From Halorhabdus utahensis DSM 12940 (GTDB taxonomy: Archaea > Halobacteriota > Halobacteria > Halobacteriales > Haloarculaceae): a stretch of DNA of 64,000 nucleotides. A model generated the notes under the pieces. It was not told the origin of the DNA and did no database searches. It saw only the letters and a program-made list of their open reading frames with translations. The stretch is taken from contig NC_013158.1 of NCBI RefSeq assembly GCF_000023945.1, positions 186,001-250,000 on the forward strand, given 5' to 3'. Below are positions 8,204 through 17,213 of this stretch, one piece after another (the stretch's first letter is position 1; the number at the start of each line of letters is the position of its first letter). Made by a program: the position numbers and the translations under genes.

Positions 8204-9273
8204 TGCCCGGAGACTTCGAGGTTCGACGGGAGAAACGACAGCGAGTCGAGACTGATGACGATGTCGTCCTCGCACGGTCGCTGGCCGAGGACATCGCCGG
8301 CCAGGCCGGGTTCGATACCGACGTCGGCGCAGAGATCGGTATCGTCGCCACGGAACTCGCCGAAAACGTCCGGAAACACGCCGAACACGGCGAACTCACC
8401 GTTTCTCACATGGCCGATGACGCGGACAGCGGGATCAGGATCGAGTCCCGGGACGCCGGGAGCGGAATCGAGGACATCGAGAATGCGTTCACGGACGGCG
8501 TCTCGACTGCCGGCAGCCTCGGCCGCGGGCTCGGCGCAGTCAACCGTCTGATGGATCGGGTCTCCGTCATGTCGCCCGGAACGCCCGGCAACGGCACCCA
8601 CGTCACGGCCGATCGATGGGTCCGGTCGTTCGCCGAACCGACGGTCGATCCGTTGCTCACCTTCGGGGCGGCATCCCGGCCGAAAGTGTTGGGCACCGAA
8701 AACGGCGATAGCTTCGTGCTCACTCGGTGGAACGACACCACTCTCGTCGGCGTGATCGACGGACTCGGACACGGGCCGCCGGCCCACACGGCTGCGATGG
8801 CCGCGAAGGGCTACGTCAACACGCACGCCGATCGCCCGCTCGGGGAGATCTTCGCGGGGACCGAACGTGCCTGCAAGGCCACTCGGGGCGTCGTGATGGC
8901 ACTCGCGCGCTTCGACTGGACAGCCCAAACAGTCACGTTCGGGGCCGTCGGGAACATCACGCACAAAACTGACGGCATCGATCTGCGTGTGGTGGATCGA
9001 CGTGGGGTTCTCGGCAGCAACGGCCCGGATCCCGTCGTGGCGAGCGCCGATCTGGTCCCGGAGACGCGGCTGGTACTCGCCTCGGACGGCGTTGACTCCC
9101 GGTGGCAACTGAGTGACTACGAGCGGATCCTCGCCGACGCCCCGACCGTGGCTGCCCGGCGGCTGCTCGCCGAGTTGGGCAAAGACCACGACGATGCGAC
9201 AGTACTCGTTGGACTGCCGGCAGATGGACCCGGCTCCGAGACCGAAACCGATCAACGGGAGAACCACCAGTGA
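8203..9273 (+). CDS. RsbT/RsbW-like ATPase fused to RsbX-like PP2C phosphatase
   Basis: Start taken as ATG 8203, which shares one base with the rsbT stop; GTG 8194 is an alternative. The 356 residues contain a GHKL ATPase (1-145; N-box TELAENVRKHAEH, G1 RDAGSGIED, G2 GSLGRGLGAVNRLMD) followed by a PP2C/SpoIIE-type phosphatase (150-345; metal-binding GVIDGLGHGPPAH, LASDGVDSR, KDHDDATVLVG). RsbX in bacteria resets the stressosome by dephosphorylating RsbR and RsbS. Kinase and phosphatase on one chain would put phosphorylation and reset in a single protein. The two halves are separate proteins in the classic system. Confidence 0.88.
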   Translation: MPGDFEVRREKRQRVETDDDVVLARSLAEDIAGQAGFDTDVGAEIGIVATELAENVRKHAEHGELTVSHMADDADSGIRIESRDAGSGIEDIENAFTDGVSTAGSLGRGLGAVNRLMDRVSVMSPGTPGNGTHVTADRWVRSFAEPTVDPLLTFGAASRPKVLGTENGDSFVLTRWNDTTLVGVIDGLGHGPPAHTAAMAAKGYVNTHADRPLGEIFAGTERACKATRGVVMALARFDWTAQTVTFGAVGNITHKTDGIDLRVVDRRGVLGSNGPDPVVASADLVPETRLVLASDGVDSRWQLSDYERILADAPTVAARRLLAELGKDHDDATVLVGLPADGPGSETETDQRENHQ

Positions 9274-10550
9274 CAGCGGACATACTCACGCAGCTCCGGC
9301 AACTCGCAGTTGATCGCGACGACGACCTCGGGGACCTGCTCTCGACCGCGGCCGATCGGATCGCGACCCAGGACGATCGGATCGCGGAGCTCCAGACGGA
9401 ACTCGAAGAGACCAACGAGGGCATGGTCGCGCTGACGCTCGAACTCCAGGAAGCCGAACAGCGCTACCGATCGCTGTTCGAGAACGCCGTCGAGGGGATC
9501 TACAAGACGACGCCGGACGGTCGACGGTACGTCCTCGCCAACAAGTCGATGGCCGAGATCCTCGGCTACGACGCTCCGGAAGCCCTCCAGGAGGCGGTTA
9601 CTGACATCGGCGAGGACGTGTTCCTTGATCCAGACCGCTACGAAACCTATCAATCCAGACTCAGAGATGCGGGGGCGATCGAGAACTTCGAGTATCAGGT
9701 ACAGCGCGCCGACGGCGAGGTCAGATGGGTCAGAGACAACGCCCGGACCCTCTCCGATGACGGCTCACCGTCCGGGTTTCGTGGCGGTGTCATCGACGTA
9801 ACCGAACTCCGGACCTACGAGACGCGCCTGGAGCGGACCAACGAGGAACTGGAGGCACTCAATCGGCTCGTCCGTCACGACATCAGCAACGACGTGCAGG
9901 TGATCCAGGCGTTCGCCGAACGGCTCGATGAACGACTGGTCGAGGACGGCGAGCGTGAAGCCATCGAGAAGATCCTCTCGGCGACCGACCACATCACGGA
10001 CCTCACCGAGAACGCCCGCGAATACATCGAGGCGGTGACCGGCGATGACGATCCCGAACTCGAACCTGTTGACCTCTGTCAGGTACTCGCCTACGAACTC
10101 GATCGCCAACGTGATGCCAATCCTCACGCACGTTTCGAGCTCCTGACTGACCTGCCCGCCGTTGCCGTCCGGGCAAACGAGATGCTTGGGTCGATCTTCC
10201 GGAACCTGCTCGGCAACGCCGTCGAACACAACGACAGTGATCCAGTGGTCGAGATCGTGTGTATCGTCCACGCCGACAGTGTCGAGATACACGTCGCGGA
10301 CGACGGCCCCGGAATCCCGCCGGATCGTCGGGACGCGATCTTCGGAAAGGGCGAGCAGTCTCTCGACAGTGAAGGGACGGGGATCGGTCTCTACCTGGTC
10401 GACCAGCTGGTCTCGCTGTACGACGGAGAGATCCACGTCGAGGACCGGGCGGAGTGGTCACCCGTCGATCCCCAGACCGGTGAGCCCGTCGAAACCACCG
10501 TCGAAGCGGACTCCGGATCCGTGTTCGTGCTTCGACTTGCCCGCGCCTGA
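9270..10550 (+). CDS. PAS sensor histidine kinase at the end of the stressosome operon
   Basis: A 426-residue soluble kinase, GTG start overlapping the previous stop by four bases. An N-terminal coiled coil (20-60) leads into a PAS/PAC unit (65-190; RYRSLFENAVEGIYKTTPDG to GGVIDVTELRTYE), then HisKA (LNRLVRHDISNDVQVI, phospho-accepting His) and HATPase_c (N-box FRNLLGNAVEHN, G1 VADDGPGI, G2 EGTGIGLYLVDQL). No membrane segment, so it senses a cytoplasmic signal or the stressosome itself. No response regulator gene is adjacent. Bacterial RsbRSTX loci are also often followed by two-component genes. Confidence 0.9.
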   Translation: MTADILTQLRQLAVDRDDDLGDLLSTAADRIATQDDRIAELQTELEETNEGMVALTLELQEAEQRYRSLFENAVEGIYKTTPDGRRYVLANKSMAEILGYDAPEALQEAVTDIGEDVFLDPDRYETYQSRLRDAGAIENFEYQVQRADGEVRWVRDNARTLSDDGSPSGFRGGVIDVTELRTYETRLERTNEELEALNRLVRHDISNDVQVIQAFAERLDERLVEDGEREAIEKILSATDHITDLTENAREYIEAVTGDDDPELEPVDLCQVLAYELDRQRDANPHARFELLTDLPAVAVRANEMLGSIFRNLLGNAVEHNDSDPVVEIVCIVHADSVEIHVADDGPGIPPDRRDAIFGKGEQSLDSEGTGIGLYLVDQLVSLYDGEIHVEDRAEWSPVDPQTGEPVETTVEADSGSVFVLRLARA

Positions 10551-10644
10551 AGGGCCCTCAGTCGAATGGACGCCCCCATCGAGAGGACAAACTGGTGGAT
10601 TGTGGCAACTGTTATACCACGCCCTCCTCAATCCACGCCTATAG

Positions 10645-10857
10645 ATGGCCGAACGGAACGGCACGTTGTTTTGGGTGGTCGTCGGACTCGTGTTGAGTGG
10701 CCTCGCGATCCCGTGGTTCCTCTGGGGGGACGACACGGTTCTGGCGGGACTGCCGGTGTGGCTGTGGTGGCACATCGGCTGGATGATGCTGGCATCGGTC
10801 GTGTTCTATGTGTTCACCCGGCGGGCATGGGGTGTCGGCGTCGAGAGGGGTGTCTGA
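10645..10857 (+). CDS. DUF3311 small membrane protein (symporter accessory)
   Basis: Seventy residues with two hydrophobic helices (about 8-28 and 38-60) and the WLWWHIGWM core typical of DUF3311. Such proteins are regularly encoded directly before sodium:solute symporters, and here only one base separates its stop from the symporter ATG. It probably forms an auxiliary subunit of that transporter; no enzymatic motif is present. Confidence 0.8.
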   Translation: MAERNGTLFWVVVGLVLSGLAIPWFLWGDDTVLAGLPVWLWWHIGWMMLASVVFYVFTRRAWGVGVERGV

Positions 10858-10858
10858 G

Positions 10859-12337
10859 ATGGCGAACGTCGCCCTGCAACTCGGGATCGTCGTCGGCTAC
10901 CTCCTGCTCGCTCTCGGCGTCGGGTTGGTCGCGTATCGGCTGACCGAGCGCTCGGCGGAGGACTACTACCTGGCGAATCGGACGATCGGAACGGTCGTCC
11001 TCCTCTTTACGACCTTCGCGACGCTGCTGTCGGCGTTTACGTTCTTCGGCGGCCCCAACCTCGCGTTTGCGGCGGGGCCGGAGTGGATTCTCGTCATGGG
11101 GTTGATGGACGGCGTCATCTTCGGAATCCTGTGGTACGTGATGGGCTACAAGCAGTGGCTCATCGGTCGCGAATACGGCTACGTCACGGTCGGGGAGATG
11201 CTGGGCGACCGCTTTGACTCCCGGGCTCTGCGTGGACTCGTCGCCGGGATCAGCCTCTTCTGGCTACTGGAGTACGTCATGCTCCAGCAGGTCGGGGCCG
11301 GCCGGGCGCTGGAATCGCTCACGGAAGGGGCGATCCCCTACTGGGCGGGGGCGACGTTGATCACCGCATTTATGATCGGGTACGTCGTCCTCGCGGGAAT
11401 GCGCGGCGTCGCCTGGACGGACACGTTACAGGGCGTGTTCATGCTCGTCCTCGTGTGGGTTGCCCTCGCCTGGATCGCCGTCTCGGCGGGTGGCCCCGGC
11501 GAGTTGACGGCGGCGATGGGCGAGGTAAACCCCGAATTCCTCTCGCTTGGCGGCGGGCTGTACTCGCCCCAATACATGCTCTCGATGGCGATCGCGATCG
11601 GCTTCGGCGTCGCGATGTTTCCCCAGATCAACCAGCGCTTTTTCGTCGCCCGGAGCGAGCGCGTCCTCAAACGGTCGCTGGCGCTGTGGCCCCTGCTGGT
11701 CATCCTGCTTTTCGTCCCCGCGTTCATCCTCGGGGCGTGGGCGACGGGACTCGGTGTCACGCCCAACGCCCGGGGGAACATTCTCCCGCCGTTGTTGAAC
11801 GCCTACACGCCGACGTGGTTCGCCGCCCTGGTCGTCGCGGGCGCGATGGCCGCGATGATGTCCTCAAGCGACTCGATGTTGCTGTCGGGGTCGTCGTACC
11901 TGACGCGGGACCTCTATCGCCCGTTCGTCGATCCGGACGCCAGCGACCGCCGGGAGGACCTCGTCGCCAGGTTGGCAGTCGTCGCCTTCGCGCTGATCGC
12001 ACTGGCGATGAGCCTCGGGACGAACCTGACGCTGATCGAGATCGGCGCGACGGCGTTCAAGGGCTACGCCCAGCTGACTCTGCCCGTGCTGGTCGCGCTG
12101 TACTGGCGCGGGACGACGCGTGCGGGGATGCTCGCGGGCGTCGGTATCAGCCAGGCGTTCTACCTGCTTGCGACGTTCACCGACCCCGTCCCGGCGACCT
12201 ACGGGGGTTGGCAGGCCGGGCTGATCGGGATGGGGATCGGTCTCGTGGTGACGGTCGGCGTCTCGCTGGTCACCCGTGCCGCACCCGAGGAGAACGCTGA
12301 TCGGTTCGTCACGCCAGAGAGTACCGACGCTGACTAG
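10859..12337 (+). CDS. Sodium:solute symporter (SSS family)
   Basis: A 492-residue polytopic carrier with about 13 membrane helices; ATG 10859 is chosen over an upstream ATG in frame because it follows the DUF3311 stop and starts the first helix. Family marks include ERSAEDYYLANRTIGTVVL near the N-terminus, GGPNLAFAAGPEWI, and WTDTLQGVFMLVLVWVALAW in the middle. The SSS family moves sugars, amino acids, pantothenate or carboxylates with sodium. The DUF3311 partner is common with PanF-like and carboxylate carriers, but the substrate cannot be fixed from sequence. Confidence 0.88.
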   Translation: MANVALQLGIVVGYLLLALGVGLVAYRLTERSAEDYYLANRTIGTVVLLFTTFATLLSAFTFFGGPNLAFAAGPEWILVMGLMDGVIFGILWYVMGYKQWLIGREYGYVTVGEMLGDRFDSRALRGLVAGISLFWLLEYVMLQQVGAGRALESLTEGAIPYWAGATLITAFMIGYVVLAGMRGVAWTDTLQGVFMLVLVWVALAWIAVSAGGPGELTAAMGEVNPEFLSLGGGLYSPQYMLSMAIAIGFGVAMFPQINQRFFVARSERVLKRSLALWPLLVILLFVPAFILGAWATGLGVTPNARGNILPPLLNAYTPTWFAALVVAGAMAAMMSSSDSMLLSGSSYLTRDLYRPFVDPDASDRREDLVARLAVVAFALIALAMSLGTNLTLIEIGATAFKGYAQLTLPVLVALYWRGTTRAGMLAGVGISQAFYLLATFTDPVPATYGGWQAGLIGMGIGLVVTVGVSLVTRAAPEENADRFVTPESTDAD

Positions 12338-12524
12338 GGGCCCTCGCAGCCATCACCGAGTACCGTGGGGTTCCCAGCGTTTCACCCACCACATTCGTCC
12401 AGAACAACCAGCGAGTCGAGGACAGACAGGTCAAAATTCCGGTGAGCTACCGATTTGGGGATCAGATTCTTCAAAAATAGATTCGACGATACGTTTCCCC
12501 GACATTCCGCGACGTATGAGACTG

Positions 12525-12533
12525 GTTTTTTAT
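12525..12533 (+). promoter_or_regulatory. TATA box for the CARF-like regulator gene
   Basis: TTTTTTATC centred about 28 bases before the ATG at 12557, implying a leaderless transcript. Confidence 0.55.
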
Positions 12534-12556
12534 CAAACCGGGCCTACATAGCGAGT

Positions 12557-13474
12557 ATGCAAACACACATCGTCCCGGTCGGCTTCGACTACGACCGGCT
12601 CATCGCGCCGCTGGTCCGGGAGCAACGCACCGTCGACCGTGCGATCTTGCTCGAAGGCGCGATCGGAAACGAGGCCAACGCCGAGTACTCCCGACTCCTG
12701 ACCAGTCAACTGGAGAAGGACTTCCAGAACCTGCTCGGCTCGAAGACCGAGCGCATTCTCGTCGAGGACGTCTACGATTACGACGCCGCCTTCGAGCAGG
12801 GCTTCTCGCTCATCAGCGACGAACTCGATCGGGATCCTGACGCCGAAGTCTGGCTCAACATCTCCGCGATGCCCCGGACGGTCAGCTTCGCCTTCGCGAC
12901 GGCCGCCCACTCGATCGCCGTCGAACGTGAGGGGGACCGTCACCGGATCCACACCTACTACACGGCCCCCGAGAAGTACCTCGAAACGGAACTCGCCGAG
13001 GAACTCCGCAAGCAGATCGATCTGCTCGAAGACCTCTCGGACGATGTCGACGACGATCTCGTCGAGAAGCGCCTGGGAAGCGCCCAGGATCTCATCGAGG
13101 AGTTCGACGAGCGCGGAACGACGATCGGGGCCAAGGAGATCAACGGCAGCTACATGGTCGAGATCCCCGTCGCCTCGTTCTCGAACGTCAAACCCTTCGA
13201 GGAACTCATCCTCTTCACCCTGGGCGAACACGGCGAATTTGAGTCCGTCTCAGAGCTTGCCCAGGCCCTGGCCGTGGACCTCGGCGAGGAGTACACCGAC
13301 AGCTTCCGGTCGAAGGTGCTCTACAACGTCGATCGCCTCGGGCCGGGCGGCAAAGGCTACATCGAGCAGGAAGAACACGGCAAGTCCTACCGGACGCGGC
13401 TCTCACGCATCGGTGAACTCTGGGTACGTGCCCACTCAGGGGAACGCCCTGACCGCGCGCCGGCAACCGATTAG
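12557..13474 (+). CDS. CARF-like ligand-binding / winged-helix regulator (HFX_2341, DUF6293 type)
   Basis: A 305-residue protein. The ATG at 12557 follows a TATA box and starts the Rossmann strand MQTHIVPVGFDYDRLIAPLV; the longer frame is non-coding upstream. Residues 1-140 form an alpha/beta domain like the CARF domain of Csa3-type regulators, with the EVWLNISAMPRTVSFAFATAA loop where ligands bind in that fold. Residues about 190-295 are a winged helix (ELILFTLGEHGEFESVSELAQAL). It probably links a nucleotide or other small-molecule signal to transcription. No cas genes lie in the window, so a CRISPR role is not implied. Confidence 0.8.
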   Translation: MQTHIVPVGFDYDRLIAPLVREQRTVDRAILLEGAIGNEANAEYSRLLTSQLEKDFQNLLGSKTERILVEDVYDYDAAFEQGFSLISDELDRDPDAEVWLNISAMPRTVSFAFATAAHSIAVEREGDRHRIHTYYTAPEKYLETELAEELRKQIDLLEDLSDDVDDDLVEKRLGSAQDLIEEFDERGTTIGAKEINGSYMVEIPVASFSNVKPFEELILFTLGEHGEFESVSELAQALAVDLGEEYTDSFRSKVLYNVDRLGPGGKGYIEQEEHGKSYRTRLSRIGELWVRAHSGERPDRAPATD

Positions 13475-13806
13475 GGCGCTAGCGTCTCGGCGAGGTCGCC
13501 TCGCTGCTCGTGTTCGGCGAGAATGTCGCTGCCGCCGACGAACTCACCGTCGACGTACGTCTGTGGGATGGTCTCCCAGCCGCTCTGTGCTTCGAGCGCA
13601 GCCCGGTACTCCGGGAGGGAATCGAGGACATCGACAGTCTCGAAGTCCTCACAGTGGGCGCGTATCAACCCGACCGCTCGCTGGGAGAAGCCACACTGCG
13701 GACGCTGTGGCGTCCCCTTCATGAACAGCACCACATCATTTTCTTCGATCACGCCCTCGACGTGTTCAGTGACAGTCTCGGCGTCAGTGGGAGTCTCAGT
13801 TGACAT
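13471..13806 (-). CDS. Monothiol CGFS glutaredoxin
   Basis: A 111-residue glutaredoxin with the monothiol active site PQCGFSQRAV (Cys38), the TIPQTYVDGEFVGGSDI segment that holds the cis-Pro, glutathione-type site and GG turn, and an N-terminal acidic tail. The CGFS class carries [2Fe-2S] clusters shared with BolA partners and delivers them in iron-sulfur assembly. The upstream gene on the same strand is a BolA homologue, which fits that pairing. The ATG at 13806 is chosen; further upstream codons are out of family. Confidence 0.9.
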   Translation of the reverse strand: MSTETPTDAETVTEHVEGVIEENDVVLFMKGTPQRPQCGFSQRAVGLIRAHCEDFETVDVLDSLPEYRAALEAQSGWETIPQTYVDGEFVGGSDILAEHEQRGDLAETLAP

Positions 13807-13913
13807 CGTCAGATTCAGCGCATCGGTCCGCCTATGACTTGGGGAACAGTCAAGGCCTGCCTCTTTCTGCGACGTGCTATCAAATACCGTATATTGCTGG
13901 CCTGCGGGATGCC

Positions 13914-14153
13914 TCACTCGGCTTCCTCGGGCGTCCGGGTCGTCACCTTCAAGGCGTGGATCTCGGTCGTCAGGGCGTCCTCAAGCGCGTCATAGACCAT
14001 CTCGTGTTGCTCGACGAGTGTTTTCTCGGCAAAGGCAGGCGAGACGACGGTGGCTGCAAGATGTTCGGTGTCGTTCGGCCGCGGATGGGTGACAGTCGCA
14101 GTCGCATCGGGGATCGCGTCCTCGATGCGGCGCTCGACTTCAGCGGATTCCAT
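13914..14153 (-). CDS. BolA-like protein
   Basis: A 79-residue BolA domain: N-terminal VERRIEDAIPDATATVTH, central DTEHLAATVVSPAFAEKTLVEQHEMVYDAL and C-terminal EIHALKVTTRTPEE with the His that helps ligate a shared [2Fe-2S] cluster. BolA proteins work with monothiol glutaredoxins in iron sensing and cluster transfer, and the glutaredoxin gene lies 107 bases downstream on the same strand. Probably one transcription unit. Confidence 0.9.
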   Translation of the reverse strand: MESAEVERRIEDAIPDATATVTHPRPNDTEHLAATVVSPAFAEKTLVEQHEMVYDALEDALTTEIHALKVTTRTPEEAE

Positions 14154-14336
14154 GTCCGTGCTGGCCGACGGGCGGCCAAAGGGGTTGCGCTCGTGACAAT
14201 CTGTGACGGACCGGCCGCCCCGGCCAGCGGCCGATCAAACACGAAACACTCAATCCGGATGAACTCACAGGGAAAGATATGTCACGCGTCCCGTCCGGCG
14301 TGGGCTCCGGATCGACGAACACGGGGACCGCTCGCA

Positions 14337-14366
14337 CCCCTCCTGTAGTAGGGGCGGTATAGCCCC
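14337..14366 (+). promoter_or_regulatory. Two mutually exclusive hairpins in the valS upstream region
   Basis: CCCCT (14337-14341) can pair with AGGGG (14350-14354), or GGGGC (14351-14355) can pair with GCCCC (14362-14366). The two stems share the same G run, so only one can form. The site is 58-87 bases before the valS ATG. If transcribed it could act as a switch; its transcription is unproven. Confidence 0.35.
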
Positions 14367-14423
14367 ACAGCTCCTTCTCACAGTCACGGACGGATCGCAC
14401 GACGACCACTGACGCCACAAACC

Positions 14424-17141
14424 ATGAGTACGGAACACGAAACTGACGACGAGCCGACCGACGAATCGACACCTGACCCCGCACTCGCAGGGGACTACGA
14501 TCCCCGCGAGACCGAGCCCAGATGGCAGGACTACTGGGTCGACAACGACGTCTTCGCCTACGAGGAAAGCGAGACGCCCGACGCCGACACCCAGTTCACC
14601 ATCGACACGCCACCGCCGACCGTCTCGGGCAGCCTCCACATGGGCCACCTCTATCAGTTCACGCTCCAGGACTTCGTCGCCCGGTTCCGGCGGATGACCG
14701 ACGACACCGTCTACTTCCCCTTCGGGTACGACGACAACGGCATCGCCTCCGAGCGTCTCACCGAGCGCGAACTCGACATCCGTCACAGCGACTTCGAGCG
14801 CCGCGAGTTCCAGGAGAAGACCCGCGACGTGTGTGCCGACTACGAGGACGCCTTCACCGAGGACGTCCAGTCACTCGCCATCTCGGTCGACTGGGATAAC
14901 ACGTACAAGACGATCGAGCCCCGCGTCCAGCGCATCTCCCAGCTATCGTTCCTGGACCTCTACGAGCAGGGCAAGGAGTACCGCCAGCGCGCGCCGACGA
15001 TCTGGTGTCCCGACTGTGAGACGGCCATCTCACAGGTCGAACAGGAGGATACCGAACAACACACCACATTCAACGACATCGAGTTCCCGCTGGTCGCGGA
15101 CGGGAACGGCGAAGCCGACGACGGCGAGACGCTGACGATCTCGACGACGCGGCCCGAACTCCTGCCGGCCTGTGTCTCGATCTTCGTCCACCCTGATGAC
15201 GACGCGAACGCTCACCTCGTCGGGGGGACGGCTGAAGTCCCGCTGTTCGGTCAGGAAGTCCCGATCATCGAGGACGAGCGCGTCGACTTAGAGACCGGCA
15301 GCGGCGTCGTCATGTGCTGTACCTTCGGCGACCAAACTGACATCGAGTGGTACCAGGCACACGACCTGCCCCTGCGGATCGCCATCGACGAATCGGGAAC
15401 GATGACCGACCGCGCCGGCGAGTACGAGGGACTGTCGACGACCGAGGCCCGCGAGGCCATCATCGCCGATCTCGACGACGCGGGACACCTGCTGGAGAGT
15501 CGCGATCACCACCATTCGGTCCAGGTCCACGAGCGCTGTGAGACCGAAGTCGAGTATCTCGTGACCGAGCAGTGGTACGTCGACATGCTCGACTCGACCG
15601 AGGAGTACCTCGAGGCTGGCCGGGAGATGGACTGGTACCCCGAGAAGATGTTCACCCGGTACAAACACTGGATCGAGGGACTCGAATGGGACTGGTGTAT
15701 CTCTCGCCAGCGTGACTCGGGTATCCCCTTCCCGGTGTGGTACTGCGAAGACTGTGGCGAACCCGTCTTCGCTGACCGCGAAGACCTGCCGGTCGATCCC
15801 CTCAGCGACGACCCGCCGGTCGATAGCTGTCCGGAATGTGGCGGGGCGGACTTCGAGCCGGAGAGCGACGTCTTCGATACGTGGGCGACCTCCTCACTGA
15901 CGCCGCTGATCAACGCCGGGTGGGACTGGCAGCCTGCCGACGAGTCGGCAGAGACAGCCGACTCGGTGGACGCCGGGGAATTCACCTTCGACAACCCGGA
16001 ACTCTATCCGATGAACCTCCGGCCACAGGGTCACGACATCATCTCCTTCTGGCTGTTCCACACCGTCGTGAAGTGTTACGAGCACACCGGCGAGATCCCC
16101 TTCGATACGGTGATGGTCAACGGGATGGTACTCGACGAGAACCGCGAGGCGATGTCGAAATCGAAGGGCAACGTCGTTTCGCCGGAGGCAGTCCTCGAAG
16201 ACTTTCCCGTCGACGCCACGCGATACTGGGCCGCCGGGACCTCGATCGGCGATGACTTCCCGTTCAAGGAAAACGACCTCGAGGCCGGCGAGCGCCTGCT
16301 GCAGAAACTCTGGAACGCCTCGAAGCTCGTCGATCAGCTCGCACCCGGGAACAACTACGAGGAGCCCGAGGACCTCGCAGCGATCGACGAGTGGTTGCTT
16401 GCGAAACTCGACGACACCATCGAGAGCCTGACCGAGAAACTCGATACCTACGAGTTCTCGAAGGCCCGCAACGAACTCCGGACGTTCTTCTGGTCGACGT
16501 TCTGTGACGACTACCTCGAGATCGCCAAACAGCGAGACGACAAGTCGGCCGCCTACACACTGGTGACGGCCCACCGGACATTCCTCAAGCTGTTCGCTCC
16601 CTTCCTCCCACACGTCGTCGAGGAGATCTGGCAGGCGAAATACGCCGAGGTGGGTGAGCGCAACTCGATCCACGTCTCCGAGTGGCCCGAACCCCGCGGC
16701 TACGACGCCGACCTCGCCGCCGGGGAGACGGCGATGGCGACGATCGGCGCACTGCGGGGCTACAAGACCGACCACGGCATGGCGTTGAACGCCGACATCG
16801 ATCGCGTCGAGGTCTACGGCGACGTGAGCGGCTTCGAATCGGCCATCCAGCAGGCGATGCACGTCGATGAGCTCTCGGTTGTCGAAGACGATCCCGAAAT
16901 CAGCACCGAGATCGCCGAGATCAGCCTCGATTACGCCACCGTCGGACCGAAGTACGGCGATCAGGTGGGCGGTATCGAGCAAGCGATCGCGACAGACGAG
17001 TACGAACTCGACGGGGACCGGCTTCACGCCGGCGACGTGACGCTCGAACCCGACGAGTTCGAGGTACGCAAGGAACACACCTACGCTGGCGAGGGCGAAC
17101 TCGTCGAAACCGACGACGTGGCGATCGTCGTCCAGTCCTGA
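14424..17141 (+). CDS. valS: Valyl-tRNA synthetase
   Basis: A 905-residue class I synthetase that charges tRNA-Val. The HIGH motif appears as GSLHMGHLYQFT (about residue 71), a zinc-type cysteine set CPDC...CETE lies in the connective peptide, the editing domain follows (STTRPELLPACVS), and the KMSKS motif reads AMSKSKGNVVSPEAVL (about 575). The anticodon-binding domain and a C-terminal beta extension end the protein. Acidic surface loops are typical of haloarchaea. It stands alone, with a structured upstream region. Confidence 0.95.
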   Translation: MSTEHETDDEPTDESTPDPALAGDYDPRETEPRWQDYWVDNDVFAYEESETPDADTQFTIDTPPPTVSGSLHMGHLYQFTLQDFVARFRRMTDDTVYFPFGYDDNGIASERLTERELDIRHSDFERREFQEKTRDVCADYEDAFTEDVQSLAISVDWDNTYKTIEPRVQRISQLSFLDLYEQGKEYRQRAPTIWCPDCETAISQVEQEDTEQHTTFNDIEFPLVADGNGEADDGETLTISTTRPELLPACVSIFVHPDDDANAHLVGGTAEVPLFGQEVPIIEDERVDLETGSGVVMCCTFGDQTDIEWYQAHDLPLRIAIDESGTMTDRAGEYEGLSTTEAREAIIADLDDAGHLLESRDHHHSVQVHERCETEVEYLVTEQWYVDMLDSTEEYLEAGREMDWYPEKMFTRYKHWIEGLEWDWCISRQRDSGIPFPVWYCEDCGEPVFADREDLPVDPLSDDPPVDSCPECGGADFEPESDVFDTWATSSLTPLINAGWDWQPADESAETADSVDAGEFTFDNPELYPMNLRPQGHDIISFWLFHTVVKCYEHTGEIPFDTVMVNGMVLDENREAMSKSKGNVVSPEAVLEDFPVDATRYWAAGTSIGDDFPFKENDLEAGERLLQKLWNASKLVDQLAPGNNYEEPEDLAAIDEWLLAKLDDTIESLTEKLDTYEFSKARNELRTFFWSTFCDDYLEIAKQRDDKSAAYTLVTAHRTFLKLFAPFLPHVVEEIWQAKYAEVGERNSIHVSEWPEPRGYDADLAAGETAMATIGALRGYKTDHGMALNADIDRVEVYGDVSGFESAIQQAMHVDELSVVEDDPEISTEIAEISLDYATVGPKYGDQVGGIEQAIATDEYELDGDRLHAGDVTLEPDEFEVRKEHTYAGEGELVETDDVAIVVQS

Positions 17142-17213
17142 CGCGCGTTTCAGTGACGCGTCACACCGGTCGATCGCCGACACCGTTCTTGTGACTGTGC
17201 GAGGCCACGTGAG

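Noticed and set aside
7960-9267. 435-codon frame antisense to the stressosome phosphatase gene
   Set aside because: Antisense shadow; its translation lacks domains, whereas the plus strand encodes motif-complete proteins.
14265-14423. T-box riboswitch before valS
   Set aside because: No T-box core sequence or specifier stem was found, and T-boxes are bacterial; only simple competing hairpins are seen.
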